Positions 22,890-35,807 of a stretch of 64,000 nucleotides of DNA are shown here, piece after piece. Each line of letters starts with the position of its first letter. The stretch's first letter is position 1. The stretch comes from Pseudeuparius sepicola. Lineage: Eukaryota > Arthropoda > Insecta > Coleoptera > Anthribidae. The translations under genes were made by a program, and so were the position numbers. The notes under the pieces are model-generated. The model ran no database searches. It saw only the letters and a program-made list of their open reading frames with translations, and had not been told where the DNA came from. The DNA lies in the NCBI GenBank assembly GCA_963920635.1, contig OY987298.1:120022035-120086034 (forward strand), given 5' to 3'.

Positions 22890-23060
22890 GACCGGAAAAT
22901 ATAGAAACACTGAAAGGTAGAATTTGGGAATTAATCCACATATTAAATACTGAACACAGCAATTTCATCGTTGACTCAATAAACAGAGAGTTAGTAGAGT
23001 TAGAGAATAGCAATAAATGCATTGAGCAAGATGAAGGCCATATGGAGCATTTTGTAATAC
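22890..23060 (+). pseudogene. Second, different transposase C-terminus
   Basis: In another frame: NLRPENIETLKGRIWELIHI, then RELVELENSNKCIEQDEG and GHMEHFVI. It resembles a mariner-family C-terminus (C-I-E-Q-D-G-G-H-x-E-H) but not the one ending at 22889, so two tails lie in tandem. A recombinant or nested copy is likely. Confidence 0.45.
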
Positions 23061-23396
23061 GTACATATATATCCTTTTTCTAAATAAATGTTATTGTCGT
23101 TTTTAATAAAAATTAAATTTCAAACAATAAATCTGACGAAGTTTATTAACTATGTTACTATTTAAAATTTCGCATATCACTAAATTTCCCTTCTTCATTT
23201 TTCTCTGAAATCTTAAAATAGCCCATTTTTTTCCATATCGTGAATATACTTGCAAACCGTCAATAATTAGTACCTACTATAATAAAGAAGTTATCCCTCA
23301 CAAAAAGGCTTAGTTCTGACGACCGGGAACATATTATAACATATATACTTCGTTGGAATCAGAAAAATGCGTAGAATTCAATAATCCAAAAATATA

Positions 23397-23579
23397 CCAG
23401 GTGTTCCATTAAAAAAAAACATAGGTTATGCTGCCACGGCTTTCTAGAACACACTGTATAAGGCCCATTAGCGTCACAAAAACTTTCTATTAGTATCTAA
23501 AACCTTTGTAAAAACTATTTTTTCTAACCTCCAAAACTAACAAGTTAAGGGGGGTATCAATTTATAATGAGCCACCCTG
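23397..23579 (-). mobile_element. 183-bp unit, copy 2 of 4
   Basis: Inverse of copy 1, with identical length and TA flanks at 23395-23396 and 23580-23581. Confidence 0.8.
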
Positions 23580-24142
23580 TACATTGTTTGGGAGGTCTTT
23601 TAATCTTCTTTATCCAACTTTTAAATTCAAGCCAATAATATTTTTTTTATTAAACTAATGTGTAGCTTCCTTAGTTTTTTACTTATAACATGCATTTGAA
23701 TTTAAAAGTTCTAAAGACAATTAACTGGCCTCCCAATCACACTCGAACCTTTTTTCGATTTAAAGTTCACCTCCGCGAAAGGGTTGAAATTTAGGAGTTG
23801 CACATTATGCCAGAAGAGCACCCCCCTCGAAAAAACCTTGACGTGTCCGATAAAAAAATCTGGATGCCCCAAGATTCCTAATCTTTGGTTTTTTCCTTGA
23901 TCACCCGTAACTTTTTGAAAAGTGCATCAAGGGCTTTCCAACGATATGCAACTCGACAACCTTCCCATTTAAAATTTGTGATGGGGTACAACTCCCGCTT
24001 ATTATTGGGTTGCAGATAAAACTGTTAAATTCATGCCAAAAGATGTCCCCCTCCCAAATAAAATCGACGTGTTTTTGCGATTATCTAAAAAAAATCCCTA
24101 CTTTTTATTGGGTCTGTTTTGTTTTCGTTTGGCCACCCTGTA

Positions 24143-25480
24143 TATCATGGAGGCACTTAGAAATTTTTACCTGTTTTAATCATATTGGACTTTGGTGATA
24201 TTATTCTATTATCCTAATATTTTAATGAAACTCTAGGAAAGATATCATCAACACTTATGAGCAAAAAAAAGATAAATCGTTTCGAGACGTTTGTCGCTTA
24301 CCTACTTACTTTGTGTTCAATTCGGGACTATTGCAAAAATATATCTGCACCAATAGACACAGCTGCCGTAGTCTACCTCGTGGAACAATTATAATTTATA
24401 AAAGCATATGTCAAAATAATTAATAATAATATGCTCACTCCTAGAATCATCCAAACTGTGAGTACAAGAAGCAACCATATGCTTGTGCGGTGGAGGGGTA
24501 GCAATCACTATTATTTAGTACTAATACGGAAAACCCTAGCAAAACCGTAGTAGTCACATAGAGAGCCCCCACTTTTCCTTTTTTAAATCTATTTGAGTAC
24601 GTAACATTTTATCATCTTCGACAACATTTTAATATCGAGTCACAGTTTGCAAAAAAAGATACATGAGGTTTGTTAATGTTGATTTTGTAACCCGACCAAT
24701 GCCGAAGGTATGCATGGTATAAATAATCGTTGACAATTCCTTAACGTGGACCCTGTAAAAAGGAACATATTGAACATATTATTTTCAGTTTCACACGCGA
24801 GTAAAACTTGTACAACTCTATCCGAAATTAAAGCCTGATACCTTATTTGCATCTAAAATGCATAAACAAATAAGAAAAATCAAACAATTGAGTTGCTCCA
24901 ATATTCTTTTCGCATACATAATTGAAAATCCCGACTTCAATTTAAGTCGTAATCGCAGTAACGAAATATTCCGTCGAATTCTCTAGAGTATTTGAATTTC
25001 CGATGAATACTGAGTAAACATAATATGAAAATGCATTAGGGAAGTTCTAAGCAAACAGATCCATAACTCGGTTTTTAAAGTGATTTGCTGGCGGCTGCAG
25101 CTTACCCAAGACCGCTCCTCGTCCAGGGAATTGTTTAAACTGTGTGGCCGACGGCTAATAAGACCTACTATGCTGGGAGCGGTGCGATGGTTTCTACAAC
25201 CCATTAAATATTCAAACGTCTATGAGCTTCCATTTACGTTTTCATTAGGAGTGAAATTTGCAGAAGGGCACTCCTAATCTCATCTCAGCAAGTTTCTCGT
25301 TCTTGTATAGGATGTTCCCGAACTTGCGAAACAAGTACTTAGTTGATCAAATGAATTTACCTGGAGTTCGATCATACCTAATAATTATAAAGGTCTAGTC
25401 CGACAATATTACAATTTTTCACTTTCACTATGTAGTTGCATGCATCTACGACAGTAGGTGAAATCTCTCTGTACGAGTTG
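24143..25480. other. Gene-free stretch
   Basis: Only short open frames; no domain or repeat recognised. Confidence 0.5.
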
Positions 25481-25481
25481 T

Positions 25482-25538
25482 CTGAAATAAAATGTTACGT
25501 ACTAATTAATACTATTAGTACGTAACACTTTATTTGAG
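25482..25538. repeat. Small hairpin
   Basis: GTTACGTACTAAT and its inverse are separated by 7 bases; with GAAATAAAA/CTTTATTT the arms reach about 24 bp. No known function. Confidence 0.6.
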
Positions 25539-25539
25539 A

Positions 25540-28500
25540 TACCATATTATTATTTATGTACACTCGAAATGTGAAACTAACGACTACCAATTTATGTATG
25601 CATGTTTAGTGAATGTGTCTACATTTTTAACTGCCACATTAAAAAAATTCTAAAAAATATGGGCCGATGCGAGGATGGGACCTATAGATCTATTGATTTT
25701 CTTGATTTTTTTATCTTACATAACTAAGAACAAATGAAAATATGCCCCTTATGTCTACAAGGGTATACTATCTATAAAAGATAAACCAGGTATCAGGTAT
25801 TTGGAAAATAAGTACTAGTAAATAAGGGTAAATGACATTATGAGAATGTCGATGGAATATTATATTATTACCTACCACCAAAGCAATTTTATGGTGTGTA
25901 CTAATTATTGCCTCAAGCTCAAGTAATAAACAAGGTGAGGTTGGGTCCTGCGCTGCAATGCTAGTCCAGGCGGTATTGTGTTCTAGAATACCTATGGTGT
26001 GTATTTGTTATTTAATATATCCACAATGCCACCACAGGCATTCTTATAGGTAAACACAATTCCCGAATTTTTGTTTCGTGGCTAGCTTAGAGAGGAATGG
26101 AATAATATTTATGCAGTTTCTTACTATACAAGCAATTTCAAATAGTTTAAAAAATATTGTTTCGTAATTTTTGAATTCATAAAGTTAGACAATCTGATTC
26201 TGGAACTCTCGAGACAATTTTGGCTGATTGAATATTAGAAGTAAATTAGGATTTGTTTATGAACTTGAAAATAAAACAAGATTTGCATGAAAAAAAATTA
26301 TTTTTTCGTTTTTATTTTGCAGGAGCCATAACTACTACTGTTCAAACAAATTAATTTCTATGACACTCACGTCTATAAATGATAAAACCTTTCTGAAACG
26401 GAACTGACGTAGTAGGTAAATAAAATGGTTTTATTTACTATACGGGGCAAATCATAAAAAAATGCCATAAAGGTGGTTTATGTAACAGAAACTTGAAACT
26501 TCATTGGTCGGCTTACCTATTAATTCTAAACAACTTTTCATAATATGTTTTATCTTAAATTAAAAAAAGGGTGCTTTACTCTTCAACGTTCTTCATATTT
26601 TCAAACCTCCTCCATATACGAAATGACATATTCAAATTTTGAATACTGCGTTTTGAGTTTGCAGCAATGCATAAACTTCTATCAAGATTAAAATTATTAT
26701 CTGATAAATGTATAAAATTATTATCTGATGAATGAGGAGGTAGGTTTGTGTTTTAACAAGGTACAATGTTCACGCTTGGTATAGATTAGTTATTCTTATT
26801 GGTTCACACTTGGTAGATTAACTGTTCTGATTGGGTCATTCATATGTTTATTGATGTCGGTGCTCGGATTCAAGTAATCTTTTTGTTGTGGTTTGTTTTG
26901 CCCATTTGGTTTGACGGCCCAGCCACAGCCGACTGCAGGAAAGCCCTAGAGTTGAGAAAGCTGCCAACATGCGGGTCTGCGCGGCGTGGCCTGTGACTCC
27001 CTGTCAATTGATTTTACAAGAAATTTACCAGAATTACTTTGTGTAGTGCAGGTAGTGCTATCGTCGCCAGATTGCTACGACGAGACAGTGTGTCTCTGGG
27101 AGGAAACAGACAGCCCGAAGTGCTGGCGACAGCTTTTTTATAGATTTGTTTTGTTTGTACAAAAGATAATATTTCTATAAAAGTTCGAAGTGAAGAATCG
27201 TTCCTTTACAATTTCAAGCCTCAAGATGCCTAGAACCGTCGAGGGAAGCTAGAACTTAGTTATATACCTGGATGTAAGTTAAATCGTAATAATAACTCGA
27301 AGTAGCTAGGTTTTCGTTGCTTGACGGGAAGCGGTCAACTTGTATTCGTTTTGGGCTTCCAAAGGACGAAAATTTAAGAATAAAATGATTAAGGGCCAAT
27401 TGCATAGACAAACTAAAGTACCCTTTAAAATTAAAGGTGCTTTCCAACAATCCATCCATTGTTTAGTATTGTTGGAAAGTTTCTTTACCTATTGTTAAAG
27501 TCAAAAGATAATTTAGTTGAATGTATTATGAAATTGACCCTAACTGCCATTTAATTCGGAAGAGATTACTCTCCACCGCAACGTGTTGTTCTCTGTTCGC
27601 TTAGGTATTGTTTGTATTTTTATGAAAATTTAACCCTAAAGGGAGATAGGTAATCATCATTGCCTGATAGCGCACTTTGCGAAAAATTCTTACAAAAATT
27701 CGACTTACAACAAAATGCAGGCCCCTCTATTTGCCTAAATTTACCGTATTATTTGTCTAAAATATACCAGGAATGGTACTTATTATACATACTTATATAC
27801 TTCTGTGTATATTTTGTTACTGCTTTTATTGTTTGTTAAACAAAGGTACCTACTTACTTAGGTACCCAATTATTGAAACAAAGTTCACAAATGTATCTAA
27901 TTATAATTTAAAAAAGCTTTGACATTTATTAGAAAAGATAAACTAAGCCAAAGTGCAGACTGCTCTATACCGTTGAACCGTCCCGCTGCGGCGTTGCCAC
28001 ATGTTTGCACAGGGCTTGTAAGCTTGAGAAGGTTGTGGCCCAACGCTAGACTTCTTTTGATCTGCGCAGAAAGTGTGGGTTGTCTTATATGAGCTTTGCC
28101 GACAGTACATCAAAAAATCCCTAAAACCCCGGCTGACGAAGCAGAAAACTTTGAATTTTCCATATTCTCTGATCAGCTTTTCCGTCAGGTACAAGGTAGT
28201 ATCCTTCTCGAATTTGATCTAATACCTTTATCGCCGCCCTCATATTATATTTTGTGTATATTGTGTGTGTTCTTGGTTTAACCGCTTTAAAGTGAATTTC
28301 TGTGAACACATGTGGCAGGTGAGTTTATTTTTGTAGATTATCTTTGCATAACTTTTGTTAATACGATTTTGTTTAAATCTCATTACCTGCTTCAAGCAGG
28401 TTTATTTCATGGTTTCCAGTGAATTTCGCTATAATACAACATCTATACCACGAGAAATGATATCTTTTCTGTTCTGTGTAGCTCAAAGTGTCTTATAGTA

Positions 28501-28561
28501 AATATTGTATCTGGGTATCGTGGCAGTTATTACAGTCATATGTTTTGAGGCACACACAATA
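25540..28561. other. 3-kb gene-free stretch
   Basis: No homologous domain was recognised on either strand. A more GC-rich part near 26920-27140 contains a GTCGCCAG...CTGGCGAC inverted pair, and CAGGTGAGT at about 28316 looks like a splice donor, but no coding exon can be supported. Confidence 0.45.
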
Positions 28562-28563
28562 TA

Positions 28564-28933
28564 TAGAGGGTTTCAAAAGTAAGCGTATACCTTCTATAAT
28601 CCTCGGATAAAAATAAGACAAAAGTTTCTATCAACGTGGGTCCGGAAATGCTTTCAAAGGAGCTTCGCCCCTTTGAATGGGGCACCCTGAGACGGGTTTT
28701 CCTTCAATATTTCCGAAACCGTTAACAACAAAATTTTTAAAATACATCCACGATATAAACGTTTAACGCTGAACTCGATTTAATAATGTTAGTCAGGAGC
28801 GTCACACACCGGGAAGGTTAAGGGCTAAAAAATCATTTCCGGACCAGCGTTGATAGGAACTTTTTGGCTTATTTTTATCCGAGGATTACGCCCCAGAGCC
28901 CAGAGGGTTTACGCTTCCTTTTGAAACACTCTG
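28564..28933. mobile_element. 370-bp short palindromic element
   Basis: TIRs of about 85 bp: GGGTTTCAAAAGTAAGCGTA on the left matches the inverse of the right end near 28933, followed by TA. Inner matching parts include CCTCGGATAAAAATAAG. Arms are diverged and there is no coding sequence. Confidence 0.7.
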
Positions 28934-28935
28934 TA

Positions 28936-30455
28936 TACATTCCTGACGGAGGGACTCACGTTTTTTAGATATCTTACAAATATTATCTTCTATGGTTTTT
29001 GATTTTTTTTTCATAAAATGTTACTGCCAATTTCATTAAATAGATCAAACAGAACAGCTTCTTTCACAGTTGTTGACCTTAGCTGAGTGCAGGTTATATT
29101 TTTATTGCGAATTTAAGAAGGCACACATCGAAGACTCTCATGTTTAAATTTAAGTCTGACTTGAAGAAAGCTTTGAAATATTTAATTTGTTATTAATCAA
29201 AACTTTCCTTGCATTGAGTTAAGTCGTTATTGGACTTACCAATCTACTCCATTACCGAAGCTGTCAGACTGTATCGCCTGGTCCCAGTATCGAAAGTATA
29301 GGCTTGGCCGGGAATTTGGTTTTAGACCTCAACAGGACTCGGTCTAGGACTTCGAGTCAATCCTTTAGTACCTTCGGAATTCCATGCAAAGCGTTTTCTT
29401 AAAATTTCTCAAATTTAAGATTGCCGCTCTCTGCACACATTTTGTGAAGTGAAACTTCCAAGAAATTGTGCAGAAACTGTACATTCACAAGCGCACTTTT
29501 GCCCTACAAAGACATTGGCATACATTTATATGCCAGCCGAATTTACTTAATTAAGCGGGTTCCTTGTAATTTCGCAAAGTTTTGACGGATATGGAACTAA
29601 GTTAAAACATACCTTTTCGCCGTTACAAGTTTTTGGATGAAGTGCCGCAGCGTTGCGAAGTCGGGGAGATATATCTCCCCTTTGCTAAGCATCACTTTTA
29701 ATTGTGCTTAATAAATTCTAGCTTTAGTCACCCCCGCCTTTCCGCACTTATAAAGTTAATGAATTTTATATGATATATCTCTCCACACAATCTTTGCAGT
29801 TTAAATTTTGCTTCTTGCTTATTATGCACAGAAAGACAAACCGACTTCTTGACAACGAAAGTCTCGCAAACACTTTTTTTTAAATTTTTAACGGGTACAA
29901 GATGTTCCAACATAATAACAAACTTCAAATCTCATTATGCTTATTTGTCATAAATATTATATTCTACAAGTTATAGAATGATCCATATTTCAGAGTGAAA
30001 ATTTTGTAGTCCGTGCCAGTGAGTGTGGAATAAGCGATTCGAAACGTGTTGTAGACTATACTTTCTCTATAACAAGAAGAAACGCGCAAAAACGCAAATC
30101 CAGAAATAGTTAAATACATTATTTTGCAGTCGTAACCATAGCAATGGATCTAAGATAACTCATACAATACGTCCCAAAAGTCAACGTCAACCAGAAAGTC
30201 AAAATAGGATCTTAGTAAAAAATCATTAGTTTGCGAGGTGGTAAGAATTTACAAAATACCTGTCACTTTAATTTACCACGTATCTTCATTGGAATTTCTA
30301 ATTATTGAAATATTTACAGAATGTGCTCTTTTTTCAGTAAAATAATATCTTTTTTCTAAAGTGAAATATGGCAAAAATGTTATACTAGTAAACACGTTTG
30401 TATTTATTAATTATTCTCTTTACAGTAGTTGATATCGGTTAAAAATTATATATTA
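28936..30455. other. Gene-free stretch
   Basis: Nothing recognised. A perfect 18-bp palindrome GGGGAGATATATCTCCCC lies at 29663-29680. Confidence 0.5.
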
Positions 30456-30457
30456 TA

Positions 30458-31503
30458 CAGGGTGATTCAGATCCGGTGCTCAACATGGGGATCTCGGAAA
30501 CCGTAACAGATACGAAGTCGGTCAAATGGAGGCAAACTTGCGCCTTCGAGCGCCTAACAATATGCCGTTGAGAAAGTTAAACTATTTTCACGGGTTGCTG
30601 AGATATTATTTAAGAAAAACCGAATTTTTGAAAATTAGATTTTATTTTTTTCTGGCGCCATTTGCGATAATATTGAAAAATAAATTATATTTTTTCATTG
30701 AAACTTTTTCTGGACTACGTCGTGGTATTTTTAGATTTTCTGGGCGACGTTTCGTTTTTGAGATAGAGGGATCATCTTAATTTTTTTAAATACGGACCTG
30801 GATTTTTTATTCCATATTTCGAAATAAATCGTTATCCTGAGTACAACAATGTATGACACATACATACTTTTTCTCGTTTTGGCCGCCAAAATGCACATTT
30901 ACTACGATAAAAATTAATACGGTCCTGGACTATACATTTTTCTCTTTTTTTTTTCAAAGCTATTCCAATTATAACAAGTGATCATTTTTTTATACCTACT
31001 GGATTAATGAAACTCTATGTTTGATTGTCATATTTTGAAATTATTTTTATACTTTAGGTAAAATGTACTATTGTTGTTATTTACCTACCTAAAGTATAAA
31101 AAAGAAATTCAAAATATGGCAAACATGGAGTATAATTAATCCAGTAGGTATTAAAATAATGATCACCTGTTATAATTGGAATAGCTTTGAAAAAAAAAGG
31201 GAGAAAAATGCATACTATGACCGAGACTATGACGTATGCCAGAAAAAGTTGCAATGAAAAAGTGTAATTTAATTTTCAATATTATCGCAAATGGCGCCAG
31301 AAAAAAATAAAATCTAAATTTCAAAAATTCGGTTTTTCCGAGGGTTTTTCTTAAATACCTCAGCATCCCTTGAAAATATTTTAACTTTCTCAACGGCATA
31401 TTGTTAGGCGCCCAAAGGCAAAAGTTTGCCTCCATTCGACCGATTTTGTATCTGTTACCGTTTCCGAGATCCCCATGTTGAGCACCGGAACTGAATCACC
31501 CTG
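30458..31503. mobile_element. 1.05-kb palindromic element
   Basis: The ends are CAGGGTGATTCAGATCCGG and the inverse of CAGGGTGATTCAGTTCCGG, flanked by TA at 30456-30457 and 31504-31505. Arms match over about 260 bp at the outside and again over about 100 bp around the centre near 31070. The left arm carries ~200 bp (about 30720-30930) with no counterpart on the right. No transposase is encoded. Confidence 0.83.
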
Positions 31504-31505
31504 TA

Positions 31506-33030
31506 TATTCGGTGAACAAGAATTTCTTTCATGTGTGGAATAATAGGACGTTATGTGGTTAGATAAATAATAACAAATTTTATAATGGTTGTGTTTCATA
31601 TTACAAGTATTTAAATGAGAAATCGAGCTACAAAAACCACAACATTGCATTTTTTTATGGAAACTCGGACAGATTGTCACTTATCAGGCAGTCTTTTTAG
31701 AGTCTACACTATCCGTCCTTGTTAAGAAATGCTGAACCAGCGGAAGTTTCTAGAAACTTATAGTGAGCATTTTTTCCTAAAATCCTCAAGACACTGCAAA
31801 ATCAGATCTTTTCTTTTACAAACCTGAGGAAAAATATAATGTATCCTATAATTATCTTAATTATACTAATAAAAGTATAAAATATATTGTGCTTTATTTA
31901 TTCCTTTTCACTGAACGTAAGGCCGTATTATGCATGATATAGAATAATAAAAATGCCTATTTTGACAGAATAAAAAACACAAAAAATAAGAAAATCACGG
32001 CAACGAAATTCTACATAAGTTATAAAAAGTTGAAATTTAAGGCTTTATTGATACACAAATAACTATTTCCTCATTTGTCTACTGAAGAATTTCTGCATGA
32101 TTAGAAAGTGGTAGTAGGAAAACTGGATTTTCCATTAAGAGCAATGGCACTGCAAATAGTACAGATAAACGCACGGAATTCCGCTAGCTTTCTACCGTAT
32201 ACTTTACATGGAATTAGTCCCAGGACGTCCACCAAAAATGCAAAACGAAATTTTAAACTTCAAAATCTATCTCCTCTGTTATACGTAAAGTGATTTCTGT
32301 CAAACCTGTCTCAAACTGTGGCGAAAATGTAGGTCTACGATTCGTATGGACAATTTTTTTGTTTTTAATTGTAGTTTTTTAATGGTAACAAAAATACTCC
32401 TTCAAATACTCCCGAGAAAATGAAACGGTAGCATTTTTGTAAATTTTACAAGTACCAACAATGTTTTTTCATACGAATTGTTCCTTCATCTATTGGTTAC
32501 ATTTTGGTAAAAAAATCGAATTTTTGGAACTGAAAATAAAAAAGTAGATCGACTTCTAGAAAAACACTGCAAAGCCGAAATCAATATGAATACACCGAAT
32601 TCCCCCGTGCCCCCACTCCTGCCTTCTCCTCAAGCGAGTTTCCGTAGAGGGGACACTAAATAGACAAAGATAGGTACAATATGTTCGCCGTCGCACTCTT
32701 GTTTCCGCTTATCGTATTTTACAAGCTTTTTTTATTTAACTTCACCTGTTAGTGTGGGTCGAATCTTGCAAGCTGAATTAGAACCACTTCCTGACATCCG
32801 ATTGAGCTGAAATTTTGCATACACCTTTAGTTCCGGTGACAATGCAATATGCAATACTCAATATTGTAATACTTTCTACTTTATAATACTTAATATGGGT
32901 ATCAAATGAAAGGGCTTGACGAGTACAAAATAATAAGATAAGTGACGTCATACTAAATCCAATATGGCGGACTGAATTTCTTTACCACTCTCCTGATATG
33001 GGAATCAAATATGTACTAAAAAGCACAAAA
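31506..33030. other. Gene-free stretch
   Basis: No domain or repeat end recognised. Confidence 0.5.
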
Positions 33031-33031
33031 T

Positions 33032-33494
33032 AGAAGATAAAAACCTTTTTAAAAACAAGCTTTTATTGAAGCCATGTACTAAAACGAATAAAATGAAATA
33101 AATCATGTACTACATCGAATAAAATAAAATAAAATAAGTCTAGGTTTTTGTTAGAATAATTCAGTGCCAAATTGCGCCAAGTTTTTGTAATTTAAAAAGC
33201 TTGCAAGAAATGTTCATAGAAAGTAGGTAAAAATTAATTTTAATATACAGTGATTGGTTGATAAGCAAGTACCTACTTGCCAAAGTATGTATTTTCTTTA
33301 GAATTCGCGCGACTAGCTTTTTGATTTACAAAAATTTGTCGCATATTGGCATTGAATTATCTTAACGAAAACCTAGATTTATTTTATTTCATTCCTTTTA
33401 GTAGATACATGACGTAGGTATTTTATTTTATTCGTTTTAGTACATGACTTAAATAAAAGTTTGTTTTTAAAAAGGTTTTTTATCTTTTATTTTT
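33032..33494. repeat. Inverted repeat with ~175-bp arms
   Basis: 33032-33206 and 33314-33494 are inverse copies (ACCTTTTTAAAAACAA, CATGTACTAAAACGAATAAA and TCTAGGTTTT occur in both). CATGTACT is repeated within the left arm. The spacer is about 107 bp. No coding sequence. Confidence 0.75.
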
Positions 33495-33648
33495 TATTAT
33501 CTACAATAGTTATCTAGCCTAATCTTGATTGAAGGCTTCTATAGGCTGAATTTGATGTTTCTGAAATTCTTCCAGATGGAATTTACAAGTATATAAAACC
33601 ATAAATGCAATATTTTAAATTTTGGTTGTGTTAGTTCGTCTTTAAGTA

Positions 33649-35045
33649 CAGGTGATCATTTTTATACGCCCAGCCTCTCTTAGTGGAAAACGGTCGAAGA
33701 TATGGAGATATTATATATGGGAGATGATATAGGGTGCATAAAGGAATAAATTGGCCCCATGTAGCGACTCTCTGCTAATACGACGCAAGGCGTCGCGTTG
33801 CGGCGCCAAGAAATATTTTTTCCCACCATCATACCATTTTTGTTACATCATTCAAAATCCCTTAGGGTAGTTTATTCATTTACACACTGCCCTAAAAAAG
33901 GGTAAAAACTAACAACCCCTATTAATTTTTTTGCTCGAATTTTTTTGTGGGTCATTTTTACGCGTTTTTACGTATAACAAAAATATGATTTGTGTAGCCC
34001 TTTTATTATGGACCTATCATTTTGGGCATCTACTGTAACATTTTTTTTATCCCGAAGCTGAATTGTTGTTAAATGATATTTTTGTTTTTTTAATGTTCAA
34101 TAATAGTACATTATACACTTAGGTTGAGAAGTGAGCCATTATTTACCGAGCATTTTTATATCCTGAGGCGCGTAGCGCCGAAGGATATAATATGCGAGGT
34201 AAATAATGGCCTTCTCAACCGAAGTGTCTATAGATTTTTATTACTACTAACATTGAAATATTTCCACATTTTACATATTTGATTAGATTTTGATATTTTA
34301 GTCATTTCTCGCTTTTTTCAAATACTTCGAAAGCCTGGGAGTTCAGTGGTCAGGCTGATAAAATGAAAATAATTTTTAAATGTCATATAGAAAATTGTTC
34401 ATTATTTACCTAGGTATTTTTTTATTATCATTATTTACCTAGGGAGAGAAATATTACTTCTCATTAGAGGAATGAGGTAAATAATGTTGATTTATCAGGT
34501 TAGTAGTAAAAAATAATAATTAAAGTGTTTGACGCCCGTCTACTATGAATTTTTACTTGATTTTCTGTAGTCAGGGGAATGGCATTTATCATGAAATTAT
34601 TTTTTTGTAGGAAAAATATTATGTTTTCGAGAAAAAATGTACAGGAAAAAAAGTTTCTTAAATAAAAGGGCTACGCAAATCATATTTCTGTTATACGTAA
34701 AAATGACCCACAAAAATATTCGAGCAAAAAAATTAATAGGGGTTGTTAGTTTTTACCCTTTTTTAGGACAGTGTGTAAGTAGATAACACATACCAAATTT
34801 CAAATTTTTAAGTAGCGCCGTTATTGAGATATAAATAAAAAAATATTTGGGTCACCCTGTAGACCCGAATAACTGGGCAAGGAAAGCCAAATCGAAAAAT
34901 TTTATATGAAAGACCCCCTTAAAACCACGTGCCGAACACCCCTTTAAAGTATTTACTATACATTCTGCCTCACCCTGTATAATATCTCCATATCTTTGAC
35001 CGTGTTCCACCAAGAGAGGCTGGGCCTCTAAAAATGATCACCCTG
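33649..35045. mobile_element. 1.4-kb nested palindromic element
   Basis: The ends are CAGGTGATCATTTTTATACG and the inverse of CAGGGTGATCATTTTTAGAG, flanked by TA. An outer ~80-bp arm is followed by inner TAGGGTG/CACCCTG ends (33735, 34978) and a further inner arm pair at 33863-34018 and 34645-34783. The centre carries a separate 113-bp hairpin. It lies only 58 bp from the next palindrome. Confidence 0.75.
34115..34227. repeat. 113-bp hairpin at the centre of the nested palindrome
   Basis: ACACTTAGGTTGAGAAG and its inverse bound CCATTATTTACC...GGTAAATAATGG around the GC-rich turn GGCGCGTAGCGCCG. ATTATTTACC motifs recur at 34406-34440 and 34468. Confidence 0.75.
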
Positions 35046-35103
35046 TACTTCTTTTTGTAGGAAAAATCAAACTTAAAATTTTTATAAATGGTATTTTCAA
35101 GTA

Positions 35104-35286
35104 CAGGGTGGTTCATTATAAATTGACACCCCCTTAACTTGCTAGTTTTTGAGGTTAGAAAAAAAGTTTTTTACAAAAGTTTTAGATACTAATACAAAGT
35201 TTTTTGTGACGCTATTGGACCGTGTACAGTGTGTTCTAGAAAGCCGTGGCAGACATAACTTATGTTTTTTTAAATGGAACACCCTA
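35104..35286 (+). mobile_element. 183-bp unit, copy 3 of 4
   Basis: Starts CAGGGTGGTTCATTATAAA and ends GGAACACCCTA; same orientation and length as copy 1. Confidence 0.8.
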
Positions 35287-35807
35287 TATATTTTTGCATT
35301 TTTTAAATCTGCTCATCAAGGCAATTAAAATGATATTAAACTTTGTGGCATTATCTTTTTCTGTTTTTGAAAAATTCCGTTTTCAAATTTTATAATAAAT
35401 TTATTTAACTCGAATTTGTGGATCTCCCGATAAAGATAGATGATCGATGTAATAACAAAAAATATTTGTTTTAAATAAGAGAGTAATATAGTGAAACTCC
35501 AAAATGTTTAGAAGCCTCTTCAAATTTTACTGATTATATTCTAGAAATAAAGAATTTCAGGAAAATCGTAAAAGCTCCTAAACATTTTGGAAGTTTCACT
35601 ACGTTACTCTCTTGTTTAAAACAAATATTTTTCGTCATTACATTGATCGTCTATCTTTATGACGAGATCCATAAATTCGAGTTAAATAAATTTAGTATAA
35701 AATTTGAATACGGAATTTGTCAAAAACGGAAAAAGATAATGCCAAAAAGTTTAATATTATTTTGATTGCCTTGATGAGCAGATTTCAAAAATGCAAAAAT
35801 ATATGTA

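Larger units (their letters stand above)
20833..23579. mobile_element. 2.75-kb mariner-like element flanked by inverted 183-bp units
   Basis: The outer ends are CAGGATGGCTCACTATAAA and the inverse of CAGGGTGGCTCATTATAAA, next to TA (20831-20832, 23580-23581). Each side is an exact 183-bp unit (20833-21015, 23397-23579). The inverse similarity continues inward only to about 21065 (TTCCAACGAAGTATATA). The interior carries a transposase pseudogene and a tandemly duplicated 21-bp motif with GACACCCCAAAATAT (21292-21334). Confidence 0.85.
20643..24140. mobile_element. 3.5-kb outer palindrome enclosing the 20.8-23.6 kb element
   Basis: Sequence at about 20643-20820 recurs in inverse at about 23750-24140, for example TCAACCCTTTCGCGG opposite CCGCGAAAGGGTTGA. 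The right end is GGCCACCCTG followed by TA (24141-24142); the left end is decayed. The 183-bp-flanked element lies wholly inside, so insertion of one long-TIR element into another is the simplest reading. Confidence 0.6.

Noticed and set aside
26986..27180. Open frame in a moderately GC-rich part
   Set aside because: No domain and no splice context; it may be part of an unidentified repeat.
28096..28320. Short exon ending in CAGGTGAGT
   Set aside because: A good donor-like site, but no acceptor or coding homology is seen.
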